DNA from: Aureobasidium sp. EXF-3400
Lineage: Eukaryota; Ascomycota; Dothideomycetes; Dothideales; Saccotheciaceae
Reading direction: 5' to 3'
Length of the DNA stretch: 64,000 bases
Assembly (NCBI GenBank): GCA_024195585.1
Contig: SWBL01000126.1
Location: 1 to 64,000 of the forward strand
This document shows, piece by piece, positions 1 to 10,932 of the stretch. Each line of letters opens with the position of its first letter. Position 1 is the first letter of the stretch. The translations under genes were made by a program, and so were the position numbers. A model generated the notes under the pieces. The model had not been told where the DNA came from. It made no database searches and saw nothing but the letters and a program-made list of their open reading frames with translations.

Positions 1-2347
1 GAAGAATGCTCGGGTCTGCTACATCAACTACACCACCTCCAGAGGAGGAAGTGTTAGCATGTTTGTGCTTTTTGCCCTTCTTTTTGGGCTTCTGAACAGC
101 GTCTTGAAAGGCCTGAGGCTGAGTGCCATAGGGAAGATTCAGAAGACCAGGGGCTGGGACTGGAGTGGAACTGGTGGGGTGCTGATGTAAGAAAGAAGGA
201 AACAATAACTCACGCTTTGCGGCATCTGACATTTGGGCACCGCCACCGAGGTTGCGGCTTCTCAAAAGATCTCTCATCATTTCGTCGTTAGGGTTGCGAC
301 CGGTCAAGTTGGCGCCATAACCCAGGCCGCTTGTTGCAAAACCATGACCTTGGCCAAACATGCCGCCTCCACTGAACGGAGGAGTGCCTGTGGTTTTGAG
401 ACCGGGAGGAGGTCCCTGAACATTGCTGTAAAATCCGCTGGGAGGAGGCTGCTGGAAGGAAGACTGAGAAGGCATCATGGAAGATTGTTGGTTCATGAGT
501 TTGGCATTGGCGACAGGCTTGACGGCAGCCGAAGCCGTGTTGGAGTCGTTTGCGAATGTGTATCGTGAAACATTACGTGCGTGGCCAGCCGGGGCAGCAG
601 GTGGTGGCTGGAAGGGAGGTTGAGAAGATGCAGCTGAAGGCGTCTTGAACTGCTGTAGAAGCAACTGCTGGCGTTGTTGAGCGGTCAGGTTGGGAGCAGT
701 AATGCTCAAGTTGGACAGCTCGTTGGAGAGGAATCCGCCATCAATGACTGAGTTTGTGCGCGAAGGAGGTTCGATGGCGTGCTGTGGAGACTGGCCGCGG
801 CCCATAGTGTCTTCGGGCTCGCCTCCAAGTTGCATGCTACCGCCAGTTTCGGGACCGTTTTCGTCTTCGACGCTGTTGACAGTCTGCTGAGCTAGTTGAG
901 CTTCAGCTTCCAATCGTCTGCGCTCCTCGTCTTCCTCCTCTTCACGTTGTCTCATTGCACGTCTCTTGGCTCCACCGTGAGGGTCGAATAGCGAGGGGAA
1001 ATTGTCGAAGTCGATGTTGCTGTCCGCCAAGGTCTTGCTAGACAGATTCAACTTGAGGTCGAAAGACTGAAACGCCTTGAACATATGGGTGAGAGGATCC
1101 TCGACAATTGGCTTCTTCTTTCTGATAGGTGCGACGGGAGCTGAAGGCGGGCTGGGGGTTGCAGGCTGTTCGGGCTCTGGCGAAGGAGACGGTTCGCGTT
1201 CGGGTTCAGGCTGAGGCTGAGGCTGGGGCTCAGGCTTGGGCTTTTCTCTAGCTGGTTCTTTAGGCATGACGAGCGAGACAGAACGACTGCTAGCTGTGCG
1301 ACTCATCTGAGGAGCCTTGGACGCCCAGCTAGCAGTTGATGGCAGTGCAGGGCCGTCATGTTCGACGCTCGGGCTTGGAGGAATGTATTGCGAGTCTTGC
1401 CTAGACAGGGTGTGAGCCGCGGCGACAGGCTGTTGGCTTTGCGGTGGAGGCTGCGAAGTCGGTTGCGACGGTGCTTGCGGATGCTGGGTCGAGATAACAT
1501 TCATCGAAGACAAGTCTTGGCGAGTAAAACTGTCATTCTCCTCGCCAGGTTCGTGGAGGAACATGCAGTTGCGGTTGGTGCATTGTTCGTTGCGAAGGTA
1601 GGCTGAGCAGTATTTGGTAGTGCCGAACTGAGCTCTTAGAACGCGATCGCCGTTTTGTGAGCCATCGACGGCAGCAATGCAGGAGGCAGCATCTTGCTTG
1701 CGGGCGTAGGTGACGTAGACGCCAACGGACTGGGGGTTGATGTTGTCCTTTGCCTTGCTGACGACTATCTTGACAATCTTGCCGTACTGACCAAAGTATT
1801 GATCGCCGCGAAGAGTCTCGAGCAATCTATCTTCTTGCACTCTAGGGCTCAAACCAGTCACATAAACCAGGTTCTTTTGCACGACGCGCAGACCAGCGAG
1901 ATGCTTGCGAGAGAGAGTGTCGGCCTCGCGCTTCTGAGCTTCCTTTTGGGCGGCGGCGGACTGCTTCTTTTGCTTGGCAGCCTGTTTGGCTCTCCAGAGG
2001 GCTTCCCTGGAATGGGTGTTAGCGATGAGCAAGAGGAGCAGTTGGACGGGGATGTGTACTCTTCCGGGCCAGGCTTGCGGAACTCTATGTTGGCATCATC
2101 GTATGGACGGCGACAGGCAGGACAGAGGCCGTTCATGTTGTTGCGCACGTTGTGATAGCAGAACTGGCAGATCTGGAAGCGCATGTTAGCTAGCATTGTG
2201 TGGAGGGTGATTGCAGTCAGCACACACCTGATAGCCACAGACGCATGGCCGAAAGCCTCGATCTGATAGATCAAACTCTTCGACACAGAGAGGACATGTC
2301 TCTTCCTCATCGTCATCGATGAACTGATCTTGCTGAGTGCGCGACAT
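1..2347 (-). CDS. NOT4: CCR4-NOT subunit NOT4, RING E3 ubiquitin ligase (3' end outside window)
   Basis: NOT4 is the E3 ligase subunit of the CCR4-NOT complex, acting in mRNA turnover and co-translational quality control. The N-terminus (start 2347, ACCATG context) carries a C4C4 RING with CPLC, CVCGYQICQFC and CPACRRPYD, then a lysine-rich helix, an RRM (NLVYVTGL ... VGVYVTY) and a CCCH finger (CSAYLRNEQCTNRNCMFLH), the canonical NOT4 order. The rest is a long Pro/Gln/Ser-rich tail. Three introns fit: 2173-2227 inside the RING (ending exactly at GYQ|ICQFC), 2007-2059, and 160-213. After the last one the frame continues as a Lys-rich segment (KPKKKGKKHKH) and runs off the left edge, so the C-terminus is missing. 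It is divergent from the complex I gene at 2703. Confidence 0.95.
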
Positions 2348-2702
2348 GGTGTGGTGGCACTTTTGGAGAGCGGAAGTGATGTGGAAGGGAGATGGCGAAG
2401 GGAGAAGACGCGCAGAGGCGGAGGAGAAAGTGCAGGCGCTTTCACAAAGGGACAAGAAAGGACAGGCAAGTTCGTAATGAATTACAAGGAGATGGAATGG
2501 GATTGTTGTAGTGTAACAGCGCGGCCGCGGGAAAGAGCAACTGCTCTGCTCTGGCTTGTGAGAGAAGGAGACTGTGGCCCGCACGGACGCCGCCGCCTTC
2601 TGATTGGCCAAGCGCGACAGGAACGATGATGACCATCATATCGTTCCTCGCAGCTATTGTCCCAGCCCACGTTCGAGTAGAGACAGGACACACAACCACA
2701 CA
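2348..2702. promoter_or_regulatory. Divergent intergenic region NOT4 / NDUFS3
   Basis: These 355 bp separate two divergent housekeeping start codons and must hold both promoters. Short open frames on both strands have no recognisable product. No clear TATA box was seen, as is common for housekeeping genes. Confidence 0.6.
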
Positions 2703-3730
2703 ATGGCTCTACGACAATCCGCCACTCGCTCTCTGCGTCTCGCTTCGCGCAATGTCGCCCCTTCGACTCGCGCCTTCACCGTCTCGGCCCTGCGCCAGAA
2801 GGAGCTCGCCGCCGATGTCTCCGACCTGCCCAACATGAGAGTACGACATTCCACCCAGCCGCTGCCCACACGCCCGTGATCGAGTATTAATTTCTGTATC
2901 AGCACGCCCAAAGAAGCGCTCAAGGCCGTCTCCATGTCCCCGTCGTCAACCCCGCCGACAAGTTTCAAGAAAAGGCCGACAGCCTGCACCAGTACGGCCA
3001 GTACTTGATGGCTTGCATGCCCAAGTACATCCAGCAGTGCGTTCACACTCGCTCTTTGCCCAACGGAATACCATTGACACGTTTCAATCAGGTTCTCGGT
3101 CTGGAAGGATGAGCTCGTCATCTACATCGCCCCCACCGCCGTTCTCCCCGTTTTCAACTTCCTCAAGTACCACACTGCCGCAGAGTTCACCCAGATCAGC
3201 GACATCACCGCTGTCGACTACCCTACTCGCGACCAGCGTTTCGAGGTCGTCTACAACATGCTCTCTGTCCGCCACAACGCCCGCATTCGTGTCAAGACTT
3301 ACGCCGACGAGGCCACCCCTGTTCCTTCGCTCTGCGGTCTCTACGATGGTGCCAACTGGTACGAGCGTGAGGTCTACGATTTGTTCGGTGTCTTCTTCGT
3401 TGGACACCCCGATCTTCGCCGCATCATGACCGACTATGGTTTCGACGGCCACCCGCTCCGCAAGGACTTCCCTCTTACTGGTTACACCGAGATTCGTTAC
3501 GACGAGGAGCAGAAGCGTATTGTTGTTGAGCCTCTTGAGTTGACCCAGGCTTTCAGAAACTTCGAGGGTGGTAGCTCTGCTTGGGAGCAGGTTGGTCCTG
3601 GTCACGACAGAAAGCCCGAGAGCGTAAGTTTATCCTTACAGAAATGCTGCCAGCGTCGCATACTGATCAGTTCCTACAGTTCAAGCTTCCTACACCAAAG
3701 CCCGAGCCCAAGCCCGAGGAGAAGAAGTAA
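2703..3730 (+). CDS. NADH:ubiquinone oxidoreductase 30-kDa subunit (NDUFS3/NuoC type)
   Basis: Core subunit of the peripheral arm of mitochondrial complex I. Four exons (2703-2840, 2903-3036, 3092-3623, 3680-3730) give 284 aa. The N-terminus ([17 protein letters not shown]) is Arg/Ser-rich, typical of a mitochondrial presequence. The conserved core follows: [34 protein letters not shown], and [22 protein letters not shown], the signature of the 30-kDa subunit family. The short last exon encodes a Pro/Lys tail ending KPEEKK. All introns are about 55-62 bp with GT..AG ends, and joining them keeps the frame with no missing conserved segment. The assembly factor for the same complex is encoded at 40948. 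Confidence 0.95.
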
Positions 3731-4030
3731 AGATTCACTCTAGACTCCCTGGCGGTGTATCATAGTGTAATCAGTTCAGGTCAAATTTCAATACCGACTT
3801 TTCTTTTTTTGTTCATACCAAAGAATTTGGATTTCATGTTTCTCATCCTACTTCACAGCTCTAGCTCTAGCAATTGTGATTCTGACTCGTCCGCGAGTTT
3901 CTTCGGCCATTGAAGAAAATCGCGCACGGTTCGCTGGTTCGCGCGCCCTCCTATTGCGGCCACCGAGTTCTTGGTTCAAACGATAACTCATACCTGAGTT
4001 CAGGCAGACATCTAGCTTTGTTTTGGTCAA
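3731..4030. other. Intergenic, no gene seen
   Basis: A T-rich stretch (3790-3815) fits the 3' UTR of the complex I gene. The remainder holds only short non-coding-looking frames on both strands. Confidence 0.5.
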
Positions 4031-4031
4031 G

Positions 4032-4042
4032 AGTATATATGG
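4032..4042 (+). promoter_or_regulatory. TATA-like element upstream of the GNAT gene
   Basis: AGTATATATGG about 240 bp before the first in-frame AUG of the acetyltransferase. The 235 bp that follow contain no ATG in any frame, as expected of a leader, although part of this leader appears to encode protein. Confidence 0.35.
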
Positions 4043-4276
4043 GCTCAACAGACTGACCTACCACCTCAATCCAGCATTACAAAACACAATCTGGAACACA
4101 TACTACGAACATCGAGCCTATACCCCAGTCACTACACGTCCACCTTCAGAATCAACATCACAGATCCTACTTTTCACATCATAACCTCTCGCCTCAAGAT
4201 CTCATACCTGGATCCCGAAAATCCGCTTCATTGCTCCTTTCTCGTTCCCCTCTGGAACACACCCGAATTCATAACC

Positions 4277-4750
4277 ATGCTGGGCGGCAACCCAACTTCC
4301 ATAACCACCCCTTCAGCCGCAAAAGCATTGATCGAGAACCGCTTTCTAGCCGAACATGCTCGTAACGGCTATGGCACATACCTCATCTCTTTACTCGAGA
4401 ACAACACCCCCATCGGCACAGTCTCTTTGATGCGAGGAGGAAACTTCTCCTTACTAGCTCCCGATGTTGGATTTGCTTTACTCTCCGAACACATGCGGCA
4501 AGGCTATGCCGTTGAAGCTGCCAGAGCACTTATCGACTACGTACAGAGGGGAAAGGGTGTCAAAGCAGTATTTGGGTTTTGTGATGACAAGAACGAGGCT
4601 AGTATGGGTACGCTCAGAAAGTTGGGCATGGAGTGGGAGGGAGTTAGGAAGGTTAAAGAGTTTGATGGGAAAGAGACGGCGGTGTGGAGTTGGGGGATGC
4701 AAAGGGTGGAGGATTGGGGGTTGCAAGGAAAGAGGTTGGATATGATTTAG
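4277..4750 (+). CDS. GNAT-family N-acetyltransferase (RimJ/RimL-like), 5' end unusual
   Basis: From the first ATG at 4277 the product is 157 aa. It shows the acetyl-CoA-binding half of a GNAT fold: IGTVSLMRG, VGFALLSEHMRQGYAVEAARAL (the R/Q-x-x-G-x-A/G loop) and FGFCDDKNEASMGTLRKLGM. The family normally has about 40 more N-terminal residues (LxISYxDPxNxxHxxFLVxLWNxPEF). That segment is present in the same frame directly upstream (about 4190-4276, reading SRLKISYLDPENPLHCSFLV), but no ATG occurs in any frame between 4042 and 4276. So either translation starts at a near-cognate codon (CTG at 4091 has A at -3 and G at +4), or the AUG has been lost and only a truncated, probably inactive protein is made. 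I saw no intron that supplies an AUG. The substrate is unknown. Confidence 0.7.
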   Translation: MLGGNPTSITTPSAAKALIENRFLAEHARNGYGTYLISLLENNTPIGTVSLMRGGNFSLLAPDVGFALLSEHMRQGYAVEAARALIDYVQRGKGVKAVFGFCDDKNEASMGTLRKLGMEWEGVRKVKEFDGKETAVWSWGMQRVEDWGLQGKRLDMI

Positions 4751-5381
4751 TTGATTCATGCAAGGTTCACAGGTTGCTCCTTGTTTCTGCCTCTTGTCAC
4801 GTATGTGCAGGTCATCACTCTGTCTTAGTTCTCGGGTATTGTATTGGGAGTCATGGATAGAGCGACGAAGAAGAAGGGATATAGTATTGTGGTAGTTGGT
4901 GGAGACTGGTGAAAGTGAGGGCTTAATGAATGTTATTCTTGATCATCAACCAAAGAAGATCAAAGTTCATGAAGACGCGTTGAATGTGTTCTCAACCAAC
5001 ACAAGTATCACCAAATCACAACGCATACCAGAAATCAAAACACCAAAACCAAAACAGCAAAAAACCAGAGCTGAGCTCATATGGGAAAACCCCCCTCCTC
5101 AGATCCCTCGATCAAAGTCACCAGATGTCGGTCATCTGGCTATATGCATGATTTAAGACGTACATGGTGGGATCAATGAGTCGTTGTTTTATTACCAATG
5201 TTACAGGGCGTGTGTGGACAAGCCGTTACACCACACAGCCCTTTCACAGCAACAAAGTGAATCTTTGAGACATATATAGTCTCTTGTGGAAAAGGGGTCT
5301 AGGTTCGACTCTGAGGGTAGGAGAAAGATTCTTTTACATTTGACTAAAGGTGGTCTTGGTGATCTTGGTATTGAGGCACCA
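4751..5381. other. Intergenic, no gene seen
   Basis: This is the 3' region between the convergent GNAT and SDR genes. A frame at 4896-5156 has no recognisable domain and lacks coding character. Nothing else is supported. Confidence 0.5.
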
Positions 5382-6284
5382 TCACCATTGGTGCTTGGCA
5401 TCGTCGAAAGACTGGAAAGTGCCTGATGTTTGGTCTCTGGTTGCATTGTCGATCTGCTAGCATGTCAGCATCCAGTAAGTTGGGCAATTTTGGCATCCAA
5501 ATCAACTCACCTTCTCAAGCATAGCATCAACACTCTGCTCCAAAGACATAGGCGCTCTCCCCATACCAACAACCTCAGCACCATGATTACCCATCTCTGT
5601 TCGTACCCATCCTGGGATCAGCACCCAACTGCACACTTCTGGGTTTTCAAAGTGTGTTTTTCTGACAACATAATTCAAAGCTGCTTTGCTTGCCCCATAA
5701 GCAGTGACAGGCATTGACTGCGTTGCCTCCATCTCACCCATACTTGCGACACCCGTGCTCATGGCCACGAACTTTGGGCTCGAGGACTTGATGAGGAGTG
5801 GTAGAAAGGCTTGGAACAAGGCGAGAGGACCGATAGTATTGACCTCAAAGTGCGTACGGAGGGGAGTCTCAGCAGCTGTGCTGTAGTAGTCGCTGATGCC
5901 GCTGTTCGCTATCACCACATCCACATGATCATAGCCATGTGTATGAGTGATAGTTTCAACTGCAAGCTTGGAATGGAGCGGGACGGTCGCGTCGATCAAG
6001 ATAGGCGCCACATAGTTATCATGTCCCATAGGGAGAGATGTCAATGTCTCGGTAGTGTCAGGCGTGAAGCTTCTGACACATGCAAAGACGACAGTACTGG
6101 GTCGTAGAGCAAGAGTTGTTGTGAGAGCAAGACCCAGTCCACGGTTCGCACCAGTAACCACATACACAGTTTGACCTGGCTTGCGGCGAGGATTGTAGAT
6201 TGGCCATCTTGTGTCATCGTTGACTTCCCCGATGACAGGACTGATATCAGATGTAGGAGGAGCAGAATAAGGTGTGGATGCCAT
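5382..6284 (-). CDS. Short-chain dehydrogenase/reductase (classical SDR)
   Basis: An NAD(P)-dependent oxidoreductase of unknown substrate. Two exons (6284-5511 and 5453-5382, intron 57 bp) give 281 aa. The Rossmann motif is TGANRGLG, the NNAG position reads ANSG, the catalytic serine lies in VAMSTGVAS, and the active-site pair is YGASK. GWVRTEMG follows the usual PGxVxTxM pattern. The start at MASTPYS is the first ATG of the frame, since upstream residues depend on a TTG codon. The second exon (IDNATRDQTSGTFQSFD) is the usual C-terminus of carbonyl-reductase-like fungal SDRs, which confirms the intron. It has no obvious functional link to its neighbours. Confidence 0.85.
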
Positions 6285-6752
6285 TTCGATTCCGAATCTG
6301 ATGGAGGGAAGATGCGATGTCTGGACGCTGACTTTGCACAATCTACCTACTGGCTTTATGTATACGTCAACAATGCTGGCATCGAGAACGTGTCGTGGAG
6401 TTGTTGAGCTGACAGCGTCAAAATCGAGGCCTCATGACGAACATCCATGGTACGAAACGCATGTGCAGCTGCGACGATAATGGTGTACAACTAGAACATG
6501 ACATATGAGTGGTTAAGACGTAGCCAATATTGCAAGCCTTGCCGTATGTAATAATTATTTATGTGGAAGGTATGCATGGATGTTCGCAGAGCAAAGGGTG
6601 AAGTTGGATGTCAGGTTCAGAAGCAGCTTTTTATTCTGTTCATAAATCATGCACCAGCACAAGAATTTGTGCATACTCAAGCTATGTTTCAACAGAGTCG
6701 ACTCTTCGCTATATTCAACTATCTTTTTTCGTTTCTCTTATCAGGGGTTCGT
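6285..6752. other. Intergenic, no gene seen
   Basis: Upstream region of the SDR and downstream region of the secreted-protein gene, both on the minus strand. Only short frames without recognisable features were found. Confidence 0.5.
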
Positions 6753-7196
6753 CTATGTGCAGCTGCTAGATCCAGAGACGAATTGTCCATTTGAGTTCTC
6801 ACATCCACAAACACCGGTCTGAGGATCCTTGATACATCCAGCACCTTCACCACTGCTCTCGCCATTGTCGTTCCAGAAGAAAGTCCAGTAGTCAGAGTCA
6901 GAGCTCAACTGACTATCGGTAGGTGCGGTGCAAGTGTAAGCCTCACAAGTACCATAAGGAGCACCATGGTTGGCGTCGTATTGGTGGTCGATCTTGAAGA
7001 CGGCAAACGTCTGAGTCTTGGAGGTTCTCGTATTGTGGCTGCACTCGGCGGCTTGAATGGCCTTGCTGGTCTTTGCGGGGCTGCAGGAAGGAGATTTGGG
7101 GTATTTGCCCTTGGTGTTCGAAGTGGCGGGAGAAAGGGTAGCAGTCGCGAGGCCGAGGGTCAGAGCGACAGCGAGGATGTTGGCAGTAATCTTCAT
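6753..7196 (-). CDS. Small cysteine-rich secreted protein
   Basis: An unspliced 147-aa protein. The N-terminus (MKITANILAVALTLGLATATLS) is a clear signal peptide, with cleavage likely after about residue 19. The mature part has eight cysteines, an even number suited to four disulfides, including a C-terminal CIKDPQTGVCGCEN cluster. It is rich in Ser/Thr/Asp/Trp, with no membrane segment after the signal peptide. Size, secretion and cysteine content resemble the small secreted proteins often listed as candidate effectors or surface proteins. I do not recognise a named family and assign no function. A TATA box lies about 147 bp upstream. Confidence 0.8.
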   Translation of the reverse strand: MKITANILAVALTLGLATATLSPATSNTKGKYPKSPSCSPAKTSKAIQAAECSHNTRTSKTQTFAVFKIDHQYDANHGAPYGTCEAYTCTAPTDSQLSSDSDYWTFFWNDNGESSGEGAGCIKDPQTGVCGCENSNGQFVSGSSSCT

Positions 7197-7342
7197 TGTC
7201 GGGGGAAGATCTGTATAGCTTGGATGGAGGAAACTGAAGCTGTTTTGTAATGGATGACAGGAATGGAAAGCGAGACCAGCTTATCGATGATAACTTGGTT
7301 CGAAGTGCGATGGTAAGGAAAGAGCAGCAAAACTGACGGATC

Positions 7343-7348
7343 TTTATA
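7343..7348 (-). promoter_or_regulatory. TATA box of the small secreted protein gene
   Basis: TATAAA on the minus strand, within CCTATAAAGA, 147 bp before the start codon at 7196. Confidence 0.5.
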
Positions 7349-8732
7349 GGCATGCGCCTTGCACCTGGAGATTTGTATATTGACTTTACCTACAAGTTTC
7401 GTGATTCTAGGGCAATGAGGGCATGATCAGCTTGACAGGCCCACGGTCTCATATATAGAGAGGCTGCGACATTGGACGTGTGTCAGCCTGAGGGCCGGGC
7501 CTTTCGCATCCTTGCGAACGCGTCAACAATCCATCCAGATGCATGAACCTCATCACATTTCCATCCAGCATGATGTTGAGGAAGCTGCCCTAAGTAGGTG
7601 CGAGTGCTATTCCAGTCGTATGATTAATCTTGGTCGTCAGAGGTCGCGGGAAAGTTTGCTCGTCTACGCTGCGGCGGATTTCTGTCGACGCGGCTTAAAA
7701 TTTGGCAAAGTCTGGAATTCGGGCTCACGACCCTGACCTTCAATCAATGACTATCAAAGATCGGAAACAAAGACTTCAAATCAATGATTGCATGTCAATG
7801 AAATCTGGCCATCATCTCATAACTGTTTGCTTGTTCTTGATGCCGCATTATTGGAACAAGATGCGAATCAGACAGGAACAATATCAACCATTTTCTTTGT
7901 TTCCACATGTTGCCTGTGATGGCCGCAACCCAGCTGCATGCTCGCTTTGACAGGACCTACATCTCGACATCGAGCAGATACTCGTCTACCACCATGTTAA
8001 TTCCATTACTTGCAAGTCGTCCTATCAATCCACCAGGCATCGTCCTGCTAGTCATCGTCTGCCTTTCACCAACAATTCTGGCAGCTCCACCCAATTAAGC
8101 CGATGCAGGTCCAATACTCGGCACTATAAGAGCCGACCTCTACAAGCCAACGACTCTCGAAGAGGAAAGTAAATTTGCGACGCCTTTCCGGTGGCGAGTG
8201 AATTGGTCGAAGATACCAGAGCTGGTCAAAAATGCTGCAAGCACGCAAGCACGCCTCATCTGTAAAACCCCAGTCGACGCAAGAAGCAGCGTGACTTGGC
8301 TGCAAAGTCAAATGCATCTCCTCACGACAGTACAAAGAAGATCGAGTCTGGATCTGTGTTGCTGGAAACGATAGTGTCAACTAGAGTATGGATTCAATAT
8401 CCTGTATGCAGTCGTTGACATATTATGCAACGTGTGCATCGGAGAAACATGTGCAGGCATCCGCCAGTTACACCATATCTGTTAGTAGCCTTGTGAGTGG
8501 GAGGGTAAGATGCAGGAACTACTGTGTTGTATCGTAGTACCGACCAAGCCTTATCGGCCACCTAGAACTATGAGCCTCTTGTTTCACCACGTGCGATGAC
8601 CTGACCGGTGAAGCCTAGATACTGTACGTCCCAGTCGTGATATAGATTCATGCAAATCAGACTGGCGATCGTGAACGAACACAACATAAAAATGACAGCA
8701 GTAAATCCCCAGATGGAGCGAAAGTTAGGCTC
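7349..8732. other. Long gene-poor stretch
   Basis: About 1.4 kb with short frames on both strands (for example 7512-7736, 7907-8098 and 8066-8380 minus). None shows a domain, signal peptide, consistent codon use or plausible splice pattern. No repeat or transposon remnant could be recognised. Confidence 0.45.
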
Positions 8733-10425
8733 TCACTCATGATACAGACCAACTTGGACGCCACCATCTGGACTCAGGATAACACCAGCAAGATCCTCCC
8801 TAAACGGTCCCGAATCGCGACATTCGATCCGGCGGAAGTGCTGCATGAGGCGCACGGTAAGATAATATACTTCAGTGATTGCAAATTGTTCTGCGTGGTG
8901 TTAACTTTGTCATGTTGACATGTCCGTCTACACTTACGGCCTATGCAGATTCGTGGTCCGCCTCCAAATGGAGTGTAAGCCTGGACACAGAGCGGTCAGT
9001 TGATTTATAACAGACTTTGTGCATAGTATACATACCCAGCCTGGACGAAGATCTTCCCATCTCTCTGGTCTGAACTCTTCGGCATTCTCCCCATAGATCT
9101 CCTTACGACGGTTTGCTGAATGGATGTTGACAACCATTACTGAGCCTTTTGGCACGAACAAGGGAGATTTGCCGTCTTTGCCACCACCGAGTGGAAGTAC
9201 AGTGTCCTTGTTAGCAACTCGAGGTGGTAAAATTGGGGTTACTGGATAAAGCCTCATGGCTTCATACACTTGTCAGGTTGATGTTCTCCGATGCAAACAA
9301 ACGTGCGTACATACCTTCATGCTCGCAATATCTCAGATACCTGGCATTCTTTATCCACTCATATGTTGGTGGTACGCCCTCGAGTTGATCAACCTCTGCG
9401 AGAAGCTTCGCCCATGCCTCAGGATGCCTAGCAAGTAAATACCACATATTGCCGAGCAGTCCTGATGACGTATCCTTTCCAGCGAACATCAAGCTAGTCG
9501 CTTCTTCAGACATTTTTTTGAGATCTTGTGTCTGGCGTGCCATCTCCTCTAGGAAGGAATATCGCGTTTGCTCTTCGTCTGCTCCCTCAGCGCAGTTCTT
9601 TTCTTGACTTGCTCGCTCAAGAGCCATTCGCGCATATCTGGCCGTTTCACTTAACACATTCTGAATGGCCTGATCGACGCCTGGGCGCTTGAGCCAACGG
9701 TATAACAGAGACCAGCGGAAGCGGTCTGCAGTGTCCTGGATAACGAGCTCAAAGTCATGGGCTAGCTGAGCTTTGGCATCTGTCTGGTTTCCCAGAGAAT
9801 CAAGCGACTCTCCAAATAAAAACTCCGAAGATACGTCAAATGCATATCGATGGAACAGAGCACCGAGGTCAAAGGTCGACCCATCCTCCGGTATCAGCTT
9901 CAGTAGCTTTCGAAAATGGGCCTCGAACAAATCAAGATCTGTGATGCGGTCTCTGTTGAACATAGGTCGCAAGATACCTCTTGAATGGGACCATGCAGCG
10001 CCATCAGACATGAACGTCGAACCAGACATCAAATGTTTGAAAGCCTGGCGTCCAGGTCTTGCGGACCAGTCATCAAACTTTAAAGAAAAAGCTGTCTTGA
10101 TGTTCTCGGCCTCGGTAGTATGGAAAGCGTATCTTGGGACTGTGCTGACGACGAACGTTGGACCATATGTCTGGAAGTTGCCATTGAACCATTCGAGCAG
10201 TTTCTTCTTTCTGGCTGCGGACAACACTGACAGTATCATATCAAGTGCTATGAAGGGCTCCAGGTTACGGTAGACACCGCGTGGTGGAAGACATTTGTTG
10301 TTTCGCTCGAGCTCTTGTCTTGATTGCCGGAGCTTGTACCAGCCGAGAGCGACATAGACAAGACTTCCTAGTAACACAGTGCCAATTGCGGCCACGGTCA
10401 ACGGGTGCGGAGCTTTCATGAGCAT
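8733..10425 (-). CDS. Cytochrome P450, CYP52-like monooxygenase
   Basis: A membrane-anchored heme monooxygenase. Four exons (10425-9315, 9268-9036, 8980-8938, 8890-8733) join in frame to 514 aa. The order is an N-terminal anchor (VAAIGTVLLGSLVYVALGW), helix I with AGKDTSS, K-helix EAMR (ExxR), the FRPERW motif, and the heme-binding loop FGGGPRICIGQQFA with its axial Cys. The mid-region (NIKTAFSLKFDDW, LIPEDGSTFDLGALFHRYAFDVSSEFLFGES) and the end (LSPDGGVQVGLYHE) resemble the CYP52 group, whose known members hydroxylate the terminal carbon of alkanes and fatty acids. The true substrate cannot be read from sequence. It is divergent from an intradiol dioxygenase 507 bp away, hinting at joint use on a hydrophobic or aromatic compound. 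Confidence 0.92.
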
Positions 10426-10932
10426 TATGTTGTAGCTTGATTAGTCGATTTCCAGAGATGAGACCGACGTGTAACGTGCTCGGTGAGATGAGGTGGTGCT
10501 GCAAGCTGAAGGATGAGAGTAACTGCAGCTGCAACTGCAAGTTCGAGCTAGCTTACCTCACATGTCATCTTGCTTACGCCTCCTTTACAGAACCTCTACA
10601 AGATCTTTGCCGTAAGAAGAGCAAGTCTCTCCAGCTGATGGTTCGACCTTGTTTCAACAAATACTATGTGCTTCAGACGGGAGCACATTTAGTGCATCAG
10701 AGAATGCCGAAAGACAGTCCCGGATGAAGTTGTCATTAAGATAATTGGTCGGTGCTCCGAAGCTCCTCGAAGTGGGGCATCTCGGGAGCTGGAGCTGCCC
10801 CACGTACCCCGTCATGATCACTCTGAGCAACGACAACCACCGGAAATATGAACGACTAATAAAGAGCGCGAGGCCCACGTCCTCAAATCAACTCAAAGGC
10901 ACCTTCTGACGAGAATCAGGATATAATTCATC
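10426..10932. promoter_or_regulatory. Shared divergent promoter region P450 / dioxygenase
   Basis: These 507 bp lie between the two divergent start codons. An AT-rich ATATAATTC box sits just before the dioxygenase start. No operator could be assigned. Co-regulation is an inference from the arrangement alone. Confidence 0.45.

Noticed and set aside
1185..1260. GGCTGAGGCT-type repeats as a structural element
   Set aside because: They encode the Pro/Gln/Glu repeats of the NOT4 tail and need no other explanation.
2186..2611. Long minus-strand frame starting before NOT4
   Set aside because: Its internal ATG at 2347 is the NOT4 start; the upstream part depends on non-ATG initiation and the end runs into the first intron.
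4896..5156. 86-codon frame as a gene
   Set aside because: It lies in a 3' region between convergent genes, with low-complexity Lys/Pro content and no recognisable feature.
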